Part shown: positions 5,675-13,797 of the stretch, in pieces
Layout: each line of letters opens with the position of its first letter
Numbering within the stretch: the first letter of the stretch is position 1
Assembly (NCBI GenBank): GCA_964397365.1
Contig: CAYNIU010000060.1
Location: 1 to 13,797 of the forward strand
DNA from: Methylomarinum sp964397365
GTDB lineage: Bacteria > Pseudomonadota > Gammaproteobacteria > Methylococcales > Methylomonadaceae
Length of the DNA stretch: 13,797 nt
Reading direction: 5' to 3'
Position numbers and translations under genes: made by a program
Notes under the pieces: model-generated
The model's database searches: none
Seen by the model: only the letters and a program-made list of their open reading frames with translations
What the model was told of the DNA's origin: nothing

Positions 5675-7825
5675 TTAGTCAGTAAAAGGTTGCGGATGAT
5701 CAATCCAGTATCCCTGTGCATAATCAACGCCCAGCTCAGAAATTTTGTCATAAATCCGTTCTGTTTCTATAAATTCCGCTATGGTTTTTTTGCCTAGCAG
5801 ATGACCGATTTCGTTAATGGACTTCACCATTGCCAGATCGACCCGATCATCACAAATATCTTTTACAAAGATACCGTCAATTTTTAGAAAATCAACGGGC
5901 ATGTTTTTCAGATAGGCGAAAGAAGACAAACCACTGCCAAAATCATCAAGAGCAAACCGACAGCCTTTACCTTTCACAGCTTTCATAAAGTCGGTTGCTA
6001 AATTAAGATTGGCAATTGCCGCTGTCTCGGTAATTTCAAAACAGAATTTTTCACAAGGCAACGCAAAATAATTGAGTAGTCTGAAAATGGAATCCAGAAC
6101 CCCTTTAGTACCCAGAGTATGCCCTGACAGATTTATCGTACAAAGGGACAAGTTTTCCAGCTGATTCTTGTGTTCTGCATACCATGCCAGGCAATGTTCG
6201 ATAACATATTGATCAATTTTATCCATTAATCCATAACGTTCCGCAGCTGGAATAAATGCTCCGGGTGGAATAATAGAACCATCCTCATTACTGATGCGCA
6301 ATAAGGTTTCAAAGTGTTCTCCTTCAATATTATTGATACTGTGTATGGATTGTTTGTAAAGTACAAAACGATCGTTATCAAGGGCATCATGAAGCTTTGC
6401 AACCCATTGCATTTGTCCTGAACGCTGGCGAATTTCCTTATCATTTTTCTGATAAACGACAACCCGGTTTCGACCGGCGTCTTTTGCCGCATAACAGCAC
6501 GAATCAGCAACAATCAATAAATCATTGAGATCATGAAACTCTGCGGTTATTTCAATAAGACCGATACTGACACCGATATGGAAATTTTTGTCTTCCCAAT
6601 TAAAACGATAATTGGCAACCGCTTCGCGTAATGCATCGGCAACCCGTTCTGCCTGTTCAATTGTGCAATGTTCCATTAAAACGCCAAACTCATCACCACC
6701 TAATCGAGCCAGTGTATCTCTGGATCTGACCTGATTCTGCAATAACAAAGAGAGTTGTTTTAACAATTCGTCACCGGCGGTATGACCGCTGGTATCATTG
6801 ATCACCTTGAATTGATCCAGATCCAGATAACAGAAAGCAAATTTATTGAGCGTTTCATGACGGGATGATAAAACCCTTTGCAGTCTATTTTCAAACTCCC
6901 GTCTATTGACCAAGCCCGTCAAAGGGTCATGAGTTGCCTGATAGATCAGCTCACGGGATAGCCTTCTGGCATCAGTCACATCACTGAAAACCAGCACTAC
7001 TCCTTGAATTTGACCATTTGCGTCCATAATAGGCGCCGCTGAATCCTGAATGGAATATTCCTTATTCCATCGGTCAATCAATAATGTATTTTTACTTAAA
7101 TACTCTATTTTTCCATCTTGCAGACACCGCAAAACCGGACAGGGCAACACTTTTTTGCTGATTTCATCAACAATACTGAAAATTTTATCAATGGCCTGAC
7201 CGCGGGCTTCCGCCTGGCGCCATCCGGTCAGTTTTTCCGCGGTTGGATTGATAAATTCAACCAATCCATTTTTGTCCGTGGTTATCACCGCATCACCAAT
7301 GGATTTTAAGGTAACCTGGGCGCGTTCCTTTTCCTGTTTGAGTTTTTCTTCGGTATTCAAGCGTTCGGAAATTTCCTGACGCAACTCCATCGTTCGCTCT
7401 TCAACCAGTGTTTCCAAGCGCTGACGATAAGCTTCCAGTTCCTTTTCAGCCGCTTTGCCTTTTAATACATTGTCAATGACCAGTGGCAACAACTTCAGAT
7501 GATCCCCTTCAATATCTTTAGTTAGATAATCCGCCGCACCCAATTTAAGCGCTTTGACAGCAAGTTCTTCATTGCCGCTACCGGTGACAATAATAACTGG
7601 AATTGTTGTCGGTATATAAGGAAAAATATCAAATGCTGTGCCATCACCCAAAGCGTGATCCGCCAGAATAATTTCATACCTTACGGTTGTCAGTAAAGCG
7701 ATGGCTTCGGCAACTGATCCGGCAATGTCATAATCGTAAGGGAGTTGTTGGCGCTTGACAAAACGCTTAAAACTCATTTGGTCGGTGAGGTCGTCTTCGA
7801 TTAATAACAAACGGATCTGATTCAT
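5675..7825 (-). CDS. REC-PAS-GGDEF-EAL c-di-GMP signalling protein
   Basis: The 716-aa cytoplasmic protein can in principle make and break c-di-GMP. Receiver, residues about 3-120: E10, D11, D12, phospho-acceptor D56 (ILADH), T81, K103. A coiled coil (about 122-172) joins it to a PAS domain (about 172-287, ending in VFSDVTDARR). GGDEF domain: DPLTGLVNR (300-308), D335, intact GGDEF (376-380), and an inhibitory RxxD site R367-D370 exactly five residues before it. EAL domain: signature reads ETL (506-508), N565, E597/E600, DDFG (627-630), K648, E684, QGY (704-706). All recognised catalytic residues are present in both halves. The start at ATG 7825 overlaps the response-regulator stop as ATGA; an in-frame extension to 8017 would overlap that gene by 190 bp and is not used. 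The receiver probably takes phosphate from the histidine kinase of the same operon and sets the balance of the two activities. Confidence 0.94.
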   Translation of the reverse strand: MNQIRLLLIEDDLTDQMSFKRFVKRQQLPYDYDIAGSVAEAIALLTTVRYEIILADHALGDGTAFDIFPYIPTTIPVIIVTGSGNEELAVKALKLGAADYLTKDIEGDHLKLLPLVIDNVLKGKAAEKELEAYRQRLETLVEERTMELRQEISERLNTEEKLKQEKERAQVTLKSIGDAVITTDKNGLVEFINPTAEKLTGWRQAEARGQAIDKIFSIVDEISKKVLPCPVLRCLQDGKIEYLSKNTLLIDRWNKEYSIQDSAAPIMDANGQIQGVVLVFSDVTDARRLSRELIYQATHDPLTGLVNRREFENRLQRVLSSRHETLNKFAFCYLDLDQFKVINDTSGHTAGDELLKQLSLLLQNQVRSRDTLARLGGDEFGVLMEHCTIEQAERVADALREAVANYRFNWEDKNFHIGVSIGLIEITAEFHDLNDLLIVADSCCYAAKDAGRNRVVVYQKNDKEIRQRSGQMQWVAKLHDALDNDRFVLYKQSIHSINNIEGEHFETLLRISNEDGSIIPPGAFIPAAERYGLMDKIDQYVIEHCLAWYAEHKNQLENLSLCTINLSGHTLGTKGVLDSIFRLLNYFALPCEKFCFEITETAAIANLNLATDFMKAVKGKGCRFALDDFGSGLSSFAYLKNMPVDFLKIDGIFVKDICDDRVDLAMVKSINEIGHLLGKKTIAEFIETERIYDKISELGVDYAQGYWIDHPQPFTD

Positions 7826-8226
7826 TTTTTGAGTGTCCAGTAAGGCGAAAGCACTTGAATGGAAGCTAGAAACTGGGTGTAGTCCAAAGGTTTGAGAATA
7901 TAACCGGAAATACCTTTCATAAATGACTGATCCACATCCGACTGTTCTTTTGATGAGGTTAGCATAACCACCGGAATATTTTTGAATACAGAATGATTTT
8001 TTAGTAGCGTAAGGCACTCCAGCCCGTTCATTTTAGGCATATTGATGTCCAGTAAAATCACACAAGGCAATCCCTGAACAGGTTTTTCAAGATATTCCAA
8101 CGCTTCTTCGCCATGGCACACGGCTATCAGTTCATTGGCTACGCCTATTTCCTTAAAGGCACGTTTGACGGTCATCACATCAACCAAGTCGTCCTCAACC
8201 AGTAATATGGGCTGGATTTTATTCAT
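7822..8226 (-). CDS. Single-domain response regulator, Rcp1/CheY-like
   Basis: The 134-aa product is one receiver domain with no output domain. Acidic pocket E11, D12, D13; phospho-acceptor D60 in ILLDINMPKMNG; T90 in VMLTSS; K112 in YILKPLD. The layout (VEDDLVDV start, LLDINMPKMNGLE, KPLDYTQFL) is that of Rcp1-type regulators, which pair with phytochrome-like histidine kinases, the same kinase type as the large protein upstream. It overlaps that kinase gene by 8 nt at its start and the c-di-GMP gene by 4 nt at its end. No strong Shine-Dalgarno is seen, so it is probably translated by coupling. Without an output domain it probably acts by protein contact or as a phosphate relay or sink. Confidence 0.93.
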   Translation of the reverse strand: MNKIQPILLVEDDLVDVMTVKRAFKEIGVANELIAVCHGEEALEYLEKPVQGLPCVILLDINMPKMNGLECLTLLKNHSVFKNIPVVMLTSSKEQSDVDQSFMKGISGYILKPLDYTQFLASIQVLSPYWTLKK

Positions 8227-11200
8227 TATTCATTATTTTTGGTATTGTAAAAATAAAAGCACAGCCTTGGCCTGTTTCTGATTCTATCCAGATTTTACCC
8301 CCCCAGTTATTAATAATCTTTTCTATCAGACTGAGTCCTATGCCACTACTATTTGACTGGTCTTTAGGTTTTAAAGTTTGAAACAGCTGAAAGACTTTTC
8401 TCTGATATTTCCTATCAATACCCGGGCCGTTATCGGCAATACAAAATTGCCAGTATTGTTTTTGCTCCATACAGCTGATATTAATTTGGCCATGTTTTTT
8501 ATCGTTGTATTTCACCGCATTATCCAGTAAATTCTGAAAAACCTGATGAATCCTGAGTTTTTCTGTCTTTATAACAGGTAAATGTGACTGAATACTAATT
8601 TTTATTGTTTCCGGCGGCGAAATCAGTTGAATAATTTCTTCAATTAATTTATCCACATCAACAGCTTCTTCGCTTTCTTTGACTCTTCCTACGCGCGAAT
8701 ATTGCAAAATACCATCAATCATCTCATGCATCCGCCTGACTCGATCTCTTAACAAATCCATCTGTTCCCGACCCTCATCATCAAAAGCTTCGGCATAATC
8801 TTCAGCCAGCCATGCTGACAATTGATTAATGGCTCGCAACGGCGCTTTCAAGTCATGCGAGACTACATAAGCAAAGTTTTTCAATTCCTGATTGGCTCGA
8901 TCCAGCTCTTCCGTTCTTTCATGGACGCGCTGTTCCAGATCTTTATTCAATATTTTAATCTTGTTCTGGGTTAACTGCATTTCTCTGATCAGCAAGGTAT
9001 TTTGCAAAGCAATAGCCGCCTGAGCTGTCAATAACCGGGTCAATTCAATCTGTTCCCGGGTAAACACGGAATTAATCAGTTTGTTTTCCAGATAGAGAAT
9101 ACCCAGTACCTTTTGTTGTCTTAACAACGGGATACAAAGTATTGATTTGAGCTGTTGTGTTTGTACGACATTGTCGGTAATAAAATCACCTTCTTTACAG
9201 GCATTTTCCAGAACCAGCATTTCCGCAGTCCGATAAACATAATTCACTACCGACCAACTTAAACTGTCGGTATCAATGGTATGGTCGTTACCAAGCTGCA
9301 CCTCTACCTGATCCTGTTTGTTACCTCGGGCAACTGTGTGCAGATTATCATTTTCAATAACCAGCAGATAACCTGTTTTTGCCCCTAAACGTTCCATGAC
9401 TGCCTGTAAAACGGTGCTCAGCAGAGCATTAAAATCCAGTTGCCGGGTAATCGCCCGGGTAGCTTGTAACAAATAATTAACATCCAGGAGTTGCGCCAAA
9501 GACTGATCGGCATTATCAACATCATCCTTTAGCGTTATGGAATATTTGTCCTGTAATTGTCGGCTTTTCACCGAAGCCGAACACAAACGATAATTCTCGG
9601 TTGCCTTTAACAGATAATAGCCGGCGTGATTGTGCTGATGCGTTATCAGCAGCTCACCAAGACGTTGATACAAGTAACCTTTCAATAATATAAATTGTTC
9701 TTTCTCGGCCAAGTCAATTGCATCCAGACAACAGCGGCGGCTTTCACTAAAATCATTTTGATGAAAGGCTTTTTCCATGTGCATAAAAGCCAGATAGGGT
9801 TTAAGGATTGGTCCTAACGCCGTCCAGGTATTTACGTTATCCAAACAGTCGGACAGTATTTTTTCTTCTTCTGCGGAAAACCGATTATGCAGCCTCAAAG
9901 CATTCACATAACGGAATACATACCAGAGTCGATTGAGAATATTGTCGCTGAGTCCTCTCAGATACGGTCGGGCCAAGTCCAGCGCTTCGGCAGCTTGTTG
10001 ATAGTTGCCCAAAAAATGAAAACTAATCCCCTTCAGGGTGTAATAGCCACCAATGGATACAACATGCTTATCTTCTTCCCATTTTTTCAGTTTAGCCGCC
10101 ATTTCCTGCGCATTATAGCTACTGGTTCCGGTCACTATCATATCGCTCCAACCGGCAACAGCGCTTTCCGCCAGACCCAAAGACAGCGATAAATTGAATT
10201 TTTCAGAAAAAGCGATACATTCACCGGCAATATCAATCACCCGGTCGAGATGTTTGCCTTGATGAATCAAATGCCAAATATAAGGGCCATACGACAGACC
10301 GGCATTGTATAAATCGCCACAGCTTTTACCGCGATGAATATTTTTTTGACATTGTTCGAGAATATATTCCGAATCCCGACGGTTATGCATATTGGTCCAC
10401 AAAATGCCGTTAATGCCCTTGGTAGCGCCAAAAGTGTCCGGGTAACGTTCTGACAAAGCCAGTCCCAGATCTTCGTAACGGAAAGACATGTCATACTGAC
10501 CTTGTCGTTGCAGATAAAGCCCGACCATGGAAAAACCATAAATAACGGTTTCATCGACTCCGCCCGCCAGACAGTTCTGTGTCGATTGTATCGCGGATAA
10601 ATATAACTGCGGCACCATGCCAGCCAGATAGTAATCGGGAATCAGTTCGCTATAGATGCCGGTTTCAATTTTTGTTGCCCGATCACCGCTGGGTGTAATA
10701 TTGATAATCTGTTGCCAAATATCCCGGTTATCCTGATGAATCTGTTGAATAATTACCGCCGCTTTTGCCAATGCTTGTTCATCGTCAGCAGGAATTTCCC
10801 GTTTGAAAAAACGTAAGGCGCGGTTACCCAGTGCAATGGCTTGCTTAAATTTTCCCATTGATGACAAACCGGTAGTCTGCTCATACAGACAATCAATACG
10901 GTCAAGGTCATTTTTTGATTTCTCAATCAGGATATTCAAAATATGCTCTGATTCCGGCTGATGCCCCAGCGCCATTTCAGTACGAGCCAGATACTTATGC
11001 AGTGAAAACAAAAACTCATAATGCCGATCCCAGGATTGCTCAGGAAAGAGTTGTCTACTTTGGCGGAAAAAAAAGTTGGCATTATCCATTGCCAATGCCC
11101 TCATTGCATGAATGCCGGCGTGATAATTAAAATCCGCTTCCTGCTGACGTTCGGCGTCAGTCTGCTGCTCCAGCCTGCCATCGGCCAGGTGTTCAACTAT

Positions 11201-13342
11201 AGTGAACAGATTAGGTAAGCTTTCCATCTCTGTGTCTTCAGGAATTGCCCTGATCAAGGCATTGGCAATCTGTTTATGAACCAGGCGTTTTTGCTCTTGA
11301 TCCATAAAACTTTCTGCGGCCGCCTGCACCTGGTCATGAAAAAAGAACAGTCGTTCTTTCTCACGCAGCAAAATATTATTCGCAAAACAATCGGCTAAAG
11401 CCTGATATAAATCCGCCAAGGATTTATTGGCCGCCAGAGCCAGATCCTTTGCTTCAAAGCTGGCTCCAAGACAGGCAGCAATAGCTAAAAGCCGTTGCGA
11501 CTGCCTATCAAGCTTGGCGATTTTATCTTTAAACAAATCCAGCGCTGAATCGGGGATTGCAGTATGACGCAACTGCTCGTCATCCCAGATCCATAGACCA
11601 TCTTCACCCAAACGTAAATGCCGGTAGCTGTGCAACCAACGCAGGCTTTCATTGACAAATAACGGATTACCGGCGGAGGTATGAAAAATAATATCCGCTA
11701 GGACTTCAGTTCTGGAGGGATAGGTATTGAGTATATACGCTGTCATCTGATTAACGTCGGTCAATTTTAGAGGCGCCAAACGAATTTCCCGTAACGGTCT
11801 TTTCGCTTGCCTGACCTTGTTGATCAACCCCGTTAAATGGTGACTGTGATCCACTTCGTTATGCCGGTAAGCGCCTATCCAGTAAAGATAAGGATAGTCC
11901 ATAGCGTTATTAAACATCCGTTCCAGTAAATCAAACGTGGCGCCATCACACCATTGCAGATCATCTATAAATAATGTCAGCGGATGTTCCTTACTGGCCA
12001 GACAGGCAATAAACTTTCCCGCGGTATCATTAAAGCGGTTGCGAGCTTCCACCGGCGGCAAATCAGCAACCGCTTTCTGTGGGCCGATAATTAATTCCAG
12101 TTCCGGCAGCAGATCAATCATCAATTGACCATTTTCTCCCAATTGTTTACTGATTCGATCACGCCAATAATGAATCCGCTGGCTGTCTTCTGTTAAATAG
12201 GTCTTGATCAAATGAGTCAATGCCTGAATCAAAGTACTGTAAGGAATATGTTTTTTAAATTGATCGAATTTTCCAGAAGTAAAATATCCGGCATGAGCTA
12301 CTATCGGTAATTGCAGTTCCTGAATCAGACGAGTTTTTCCTATGCCCGACAGACCGGAAATTAATGCTGCCCGAAACACCCCGGAACAAGCTTTATTATA
12401 TTCATCCAGCAGCGTTTTCTTCTCCTGATCACGACCGACCATTAACGAAGGAATGGTAATGCGGTTGCTAAAATCCTTTTGTTTTAAGGTAAAGCGATTG
12501 ATACGCTGATATTGCCGCCAGCTTTTCAAGCATCGCTGCAAATCAGCCGCCAAACCGGATGCAGTCTGATAACGTTTTTCAGGAGCCTTTTCCAATAGCA
12601 GACTGACAATCCGAGCCACTGTTTTGGGTACGGCCGGATTGATATTATCTACTGGAAGTGGTGTTTCAGCCAGGTGAGAATGAATAATGGTAATAGGATC
12701 GTCAAATAAAAAAGGCGGTTTTCCTGTAAGCAACTGGTAAAAAATCATTCCCAGTGAATACAAGTCGGTCGAGTAGTTAACAGTCTGCTTGATCCGGCCG
12801 GTTTGTTCAGGGGATAAATAAGGCAAAGTCTGGCGCCGAAAATAATCATCATAAATAAAATGACTGATTTGATTAATGTCCAGTATGCGTACATCATCTA
12901 TAAGCTGTACCGTTTCCGAATCAGACTGAATCAGAACATTACTGGGTTTGATACTTTTATGGATATGACCGGCTTTATGACGTTGTTCGATCTGTCCGGC
13001 AATCGCCAAGACGATTTTTATAATCGTCGCCATCTCTGGGTCGGGATAATTCAGCATCCATTTATCTAAAGATTGTCCCGGTATCCACGGCTGAAGCAAA
13101 TACAGTAGTTCACTGTTTGGATGGATAACATCCGGTAAAATGATCTTGTCAATATTCAGGTCAGACAGATGATCAATTTGCTGTTGCAGGTAAGCGGCCA
13201 GTTCGGTGTTACAAAACTGAGGATTGATTTTCTTTAATACCATGACAGAATTAGCCTTGTCGGTGGCCATAACTTTATAGACATGAGCGTGCAGACTGCT
13301 ACCTAGGCAATCAATAATCTGATAGTTCAACACGCTTTTCAT
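8219..13342 (-). CDS. Giant hybrid sensor: (pseudo)kinase-AAA ATPase-TPR-GAF-histidine kinase
   Basis: From ATG 13342 the protein is 1707 aa. (1) Protein-kinase-like domain, about 5-275: Lys in VMVLKK, P+1 segment LSPEQTG and DLYSLG are kept, but the catalytic loop reads HKSIKPSN (S130 for the HRD Asp) and DFG reads DDV (149-151). (2) AAA_16/STAND ATPase, about 300-570: Walker A GLSGIGKT (330-337, K336), Walker B LFIDDLQW (D460, D461). (3) Helical TPR-like region, about 735-1260. (4) GAF, about 1295-1450. (5) Coiled coil, then histidine kinase: SHDLKAPL (H1496), N-box QNLLDNAVKY (N1604, N1608), G1 ADNGPGID (D1637), G2 SSGIGLSL (1665-1672). No membrane segment is seen. The architecture is known as 'trifunctional Ser/Thr kinase/ATP-binding/sensor histidine kinase'. 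A TTG at 13345 directly before the ATG is an alternative start (GGGG about 7 bases upstream). The ligand is unknown. Confidence 0.93.
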   Translation of the reverse strand: MKSVLNYQIIDCLGSSLHAHVYKVMATDKANSVMVLKKINPQFCNTELAAYLQQQIDHLSDLNIDKIILPDVIHPNSELLYLLQPWIPGQSLDKWMLNYPDPEMATIIKIVLAIAGQIEQRHKAGHIHKSIKPSNVLIQSDSETVQLIDDVRILDINQISHFIYDDYFRRQTLPYLSPEQTGRIKQTVNYSTDLYSLGMIFYQLLTGKPPFLFDDPITIIHSHLAETPLPVDNINPAVPKTVARIVSLLLEKAPEKRYQTASGLAADLQRCLKSWRQYQRINRFTLKQKDFSNRITIPSLMVGRDQEKKTLLDEYNKACSGVFRAALISGLSGIGKTRLIQELQLPIVAHAGYFTSGKFDQFKKHIPYSTLIQALTHLIKTYLTEDSQRIHYWRDRISKQLGENGQLMIDLLPELELIIGPQKAVADLPPVEARNRFNDTAGKFIACLASKEHPLTLFIDDLQWCDGATFDLLERMFNNAMDYPYLYWIGAYRHNEVDHSHHLTGLINKVRQAKRPLREIRLAPLKLTDVNQMTAYILNTYPSRTEVLADIIFHTSAGNPLFVNESLRWLHSYRHLRLGEDGLWIWDDEQLRHTAIPDSALDLFKDKIAKLDRQSQRLLAIAACLGASFEAKDLALAANKSLADLYQALADCFANNILLREKERLFFFHDQVQAAAESFMDQEQKRLVHKQIANALIRAIPEDTEMESLPNLFTIVEHLADGRLEQQTDAERQQEADFNYHAGIHAMRALAMDNANFFFRQSRQLFPEQSWDRHYEFLFSLHKYLARTEMALGHQPESEHILNILIEKSKNDLDRIDCLYEQTTGLSSMGKFKQAIALGNRALRFFKREIPADDEQALAKAAVIIQQIHQDNRDIWQQIINITPSGDRATKIETGIYSELIPDYYLAGMVPQLYLSAIQSTQNCLAGGVDETVIYGFSMVGLYLQRQGQYDMSFRYEDLGLALSERYPDTFGATKGINGILWTNMHNRRDSEYILEQCQKNIHRGKSCGDLYNAGLSYGPYIWHLIHQGKHLDRVIDIAGECIAFSEKFNLSLSLGLAESAVAGWSDMIVTGTSSYNAQEMAAKLKKWEEDKHVVSIGGYYTLKGISFHFLGNYQQAAEALDLARPYLRGLSDNILNRLWYVFRYVNALRLHNRFSAEEEKILSDCLDNVNTWTALGPILKPYLAFMHMEKAFHQNDFSESRRCCLDAIDLAEKEQFILLKGYLYQRLGELLITHQHNHAGYYLLKATENYRLCSASVKSRQLQDKYSITLKDDVDNADQSLAQLLDVNYLLQATRAITRQLDFNALLSTVLQAVMERLGAKTGYLLVIENDNLHTVARGNKQDQVEVQLGNDHTIDTDSLSWSVVNYVYRTAEMLVLENACKEGDFITDNVVQTQQLKSILCIPLLRQQKVLGILYLENKLINSVFTREQIELTRLLTAQAAIALQNTLLIREMQLTQNKIKILNKDLEQRVHERTEELDRANQELKNFAYVVSHDLKAPLRAINQLSAWLAEDYAEAFDDEGREQMDLLRDRVRRMHEMIDGILQYSRVGRVKESEEAVDVDKLIEEIIQLISPPETIKISIQSHLPVIKTEKLRIHQVFQNLLDNAVKYNDKKHGQINISCMEQKQYWQFCIADNGPGIDRKYQRKVFQLFQTLKPKDQSNSSGIGLSLIEKIINNWGGKIWIESETGQGCAFIFTIPKIMNNE

Positions 13343-13457
13343 CAATAATCAGCCCCATACAGCCAGATTCAGCAAACAATGCCCATGCTTTTCAATATAG
13401 CAGTAAATATAAACTTTATTTGTATCTACTCATCTGATATTTGTTCAGTGCTTTCAT

Positions 13458-13490
13458 ACCTCGCGAGGTTTTAAATCGTCCTATTTAAAA
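13458..13490. promoter_or_regulatory. Adjacent palindrome and AT-rich inverted repeat upstream of signalling operon
   Basis: ACCTCGCGAGGT (13458-13469) is a perfect 12-bp palindrome. It abuts TTTTAAAT (13469-13476) and ATTTAAAA (13483-13490), a perfect 8-bp inverted repeat with a 6-nt loop. They lie about 115-150 bp before the giant kinase start, in the gap after the decarboxylase. This is a plausible operator, but no convincing -35/-10 pair was found. The best -10-like hexamer for the operon is TATATT (minus strand, 13399-13394), with no good -35. Role inferred. Confidence 0.35.
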
Positions 13491-13611
13491 CGTGTCATGT
13501 TGAACCGCTTTTTTCCACTGTCGCAGTATAATCATCCCAATCCGACGACCTCCTACTTGTGTTTTTTATGGTTACCTATGTGAAATGGCATCAGCCCCTA
13601 TTGCCGTTAAA

Positions 13612-13797
13612 TTAACACGGGCCATGCAGCGCGGTCTTACAGTATTCTGTTTTTTTATCTGCAGACTTCATGCATAATGGATTTTTTTGCAAATATTCAA
13701 TGGCTGCCAGTATGTCTTTGAGTAACTTATCAGCCAGATCAAGACTGAAGTTTTCTTTAATCACCATTCGCAATACCACGATATGTTCTGCATTAGG
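13612..13797 (-). CDS. C-terminal end of group II PLP-dependent decarboxylase (partial)
   Basis: An open frame of 61 codons enters from the window's right edge and stops at TAA 13614-13612. The segment HIVVLRMVIKENFSLDLADK followed by LLKDILAAIEYLQKNP resembles the C-terminus of glutamate/aspartate-type pyridoxal-phosphate decarboxylases. Those proteins end with an R-x-V/M-x-x-x-x-F-x-x-D-x-A-x-x-L-L-x-D pattern and a final helix. The catalytic lysine and PLP site lie outside the window, so substrate (glutamate, aspartate or other) and activity cannot be judged. It is on the same strand as the signalling operon and upstream of it, but the gap of about 270 bp with palindromes argues against one transcript. 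Identification rests on a short tail only. Confidence 0.55.
   Translation of the reverse strand, partial: PNAEHIVVLRMVIKENFSLDLADKLLKDILAAIEYLQKNPLCMKSADKKTEYCKTALHGPC

Noticed and set aside
7826..8017. 64-residue N-terminal extension of the REC-PAS-GGDEF-EAL protein
   Set aside because: It would overlap the response-regulator gene in another frame and has no domain character. The receiver starts right after the Met at 7825, which overlaps the upstream stop as ATGA.
13527..13532. TATAAT on the plus strand near the right end
   Set aside because: The nearest TTGAAC is about 21 bp away and no plus-strand gene follows.
13490..13560. Short minus-strand ORF (about 16 codons, MIILRQWKK...) behind an AGGAGG motif
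   Set aside because: The spacing from AGGAGG to ATG is about 13 nt, too long, and the peptide has no leader-peptide signature such as repeated regulatory codons.

Overview
The window looks like chromosome from a Gram-negative bacterium, most likely a gammaproteobacterium. The evidence is the yicC / rph / rdgB neighbourhood, moderate base composition, and large cytoplasmic signalling proteins with c-di-GMP enzymes. A methanotroph-like (Methylococcales) host is a guess from general resemblance and is not demonstrated. No tRNA, rRNA, CRISPR array or phage genes were seen.

Layout. (1) Positions 1 to about 954 hold the 5' part of an IS3-family insertion sequence on the minus strand. It has an orfA broken by a one-base deletion, an A7 slippery run, and an orfB cut by the window edge. 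(2) Positions 1187-5581 are a housekeeping block. yicC (minus) is divergent, 31 bp away, from a stand-alone Ser/Thr protein kinase (plus). An intergenic region with a 10-bp inverted repeat and a likely promoter follows. Then comes a tight plus-strand operon: rph (RNase PH), rdgB (dITP/XTP pyrophosphatase) and an APH-fold, NahK-like small-molecule kinase. It probably ends at a hairpin terminator at 5643-5664. (3) Positions 5675-13342 are a convergent minus-strand signalling operon of three overlapping genes. They encode a 1707-aa protein (protein-kinase-like domain, AAA/STAND ATPase, helical TPR-like region, GAF, histidine kinase), a single-domain Rcp1/CheY-like response regulator, and a REC-PAS-GGDEF-EAL c-di-GMP enzyme. 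(4) Positions 13612-13797 hold the C-terminal end of a group II PLP-dependent decarboxylase (minus), separated from the giant kinase by about 270 bp containing palindromes.

How the genes work together. The rph operon combines RNA 3'-end maturation, nucleotide-pool cleaning and a metabolite kinase. The signalling operon is the most distinctive part. A soluble sensor with no visible membrane segment probably senses through its ATPase/TPR/GAF parts and phosphorylates one or both of two receivers made from coupled genes: a free receiver and the receiver on a c-di-GMP synthase/hydrolase. Its N-terminal kinase-like domain lacks the catalytic Asp (HKS instead of HRD) and has DDV instead of DFG, so it is probably a pseudokinase. 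The stand-alone kinase elsewhere in the window keeps all its catalytic residues.
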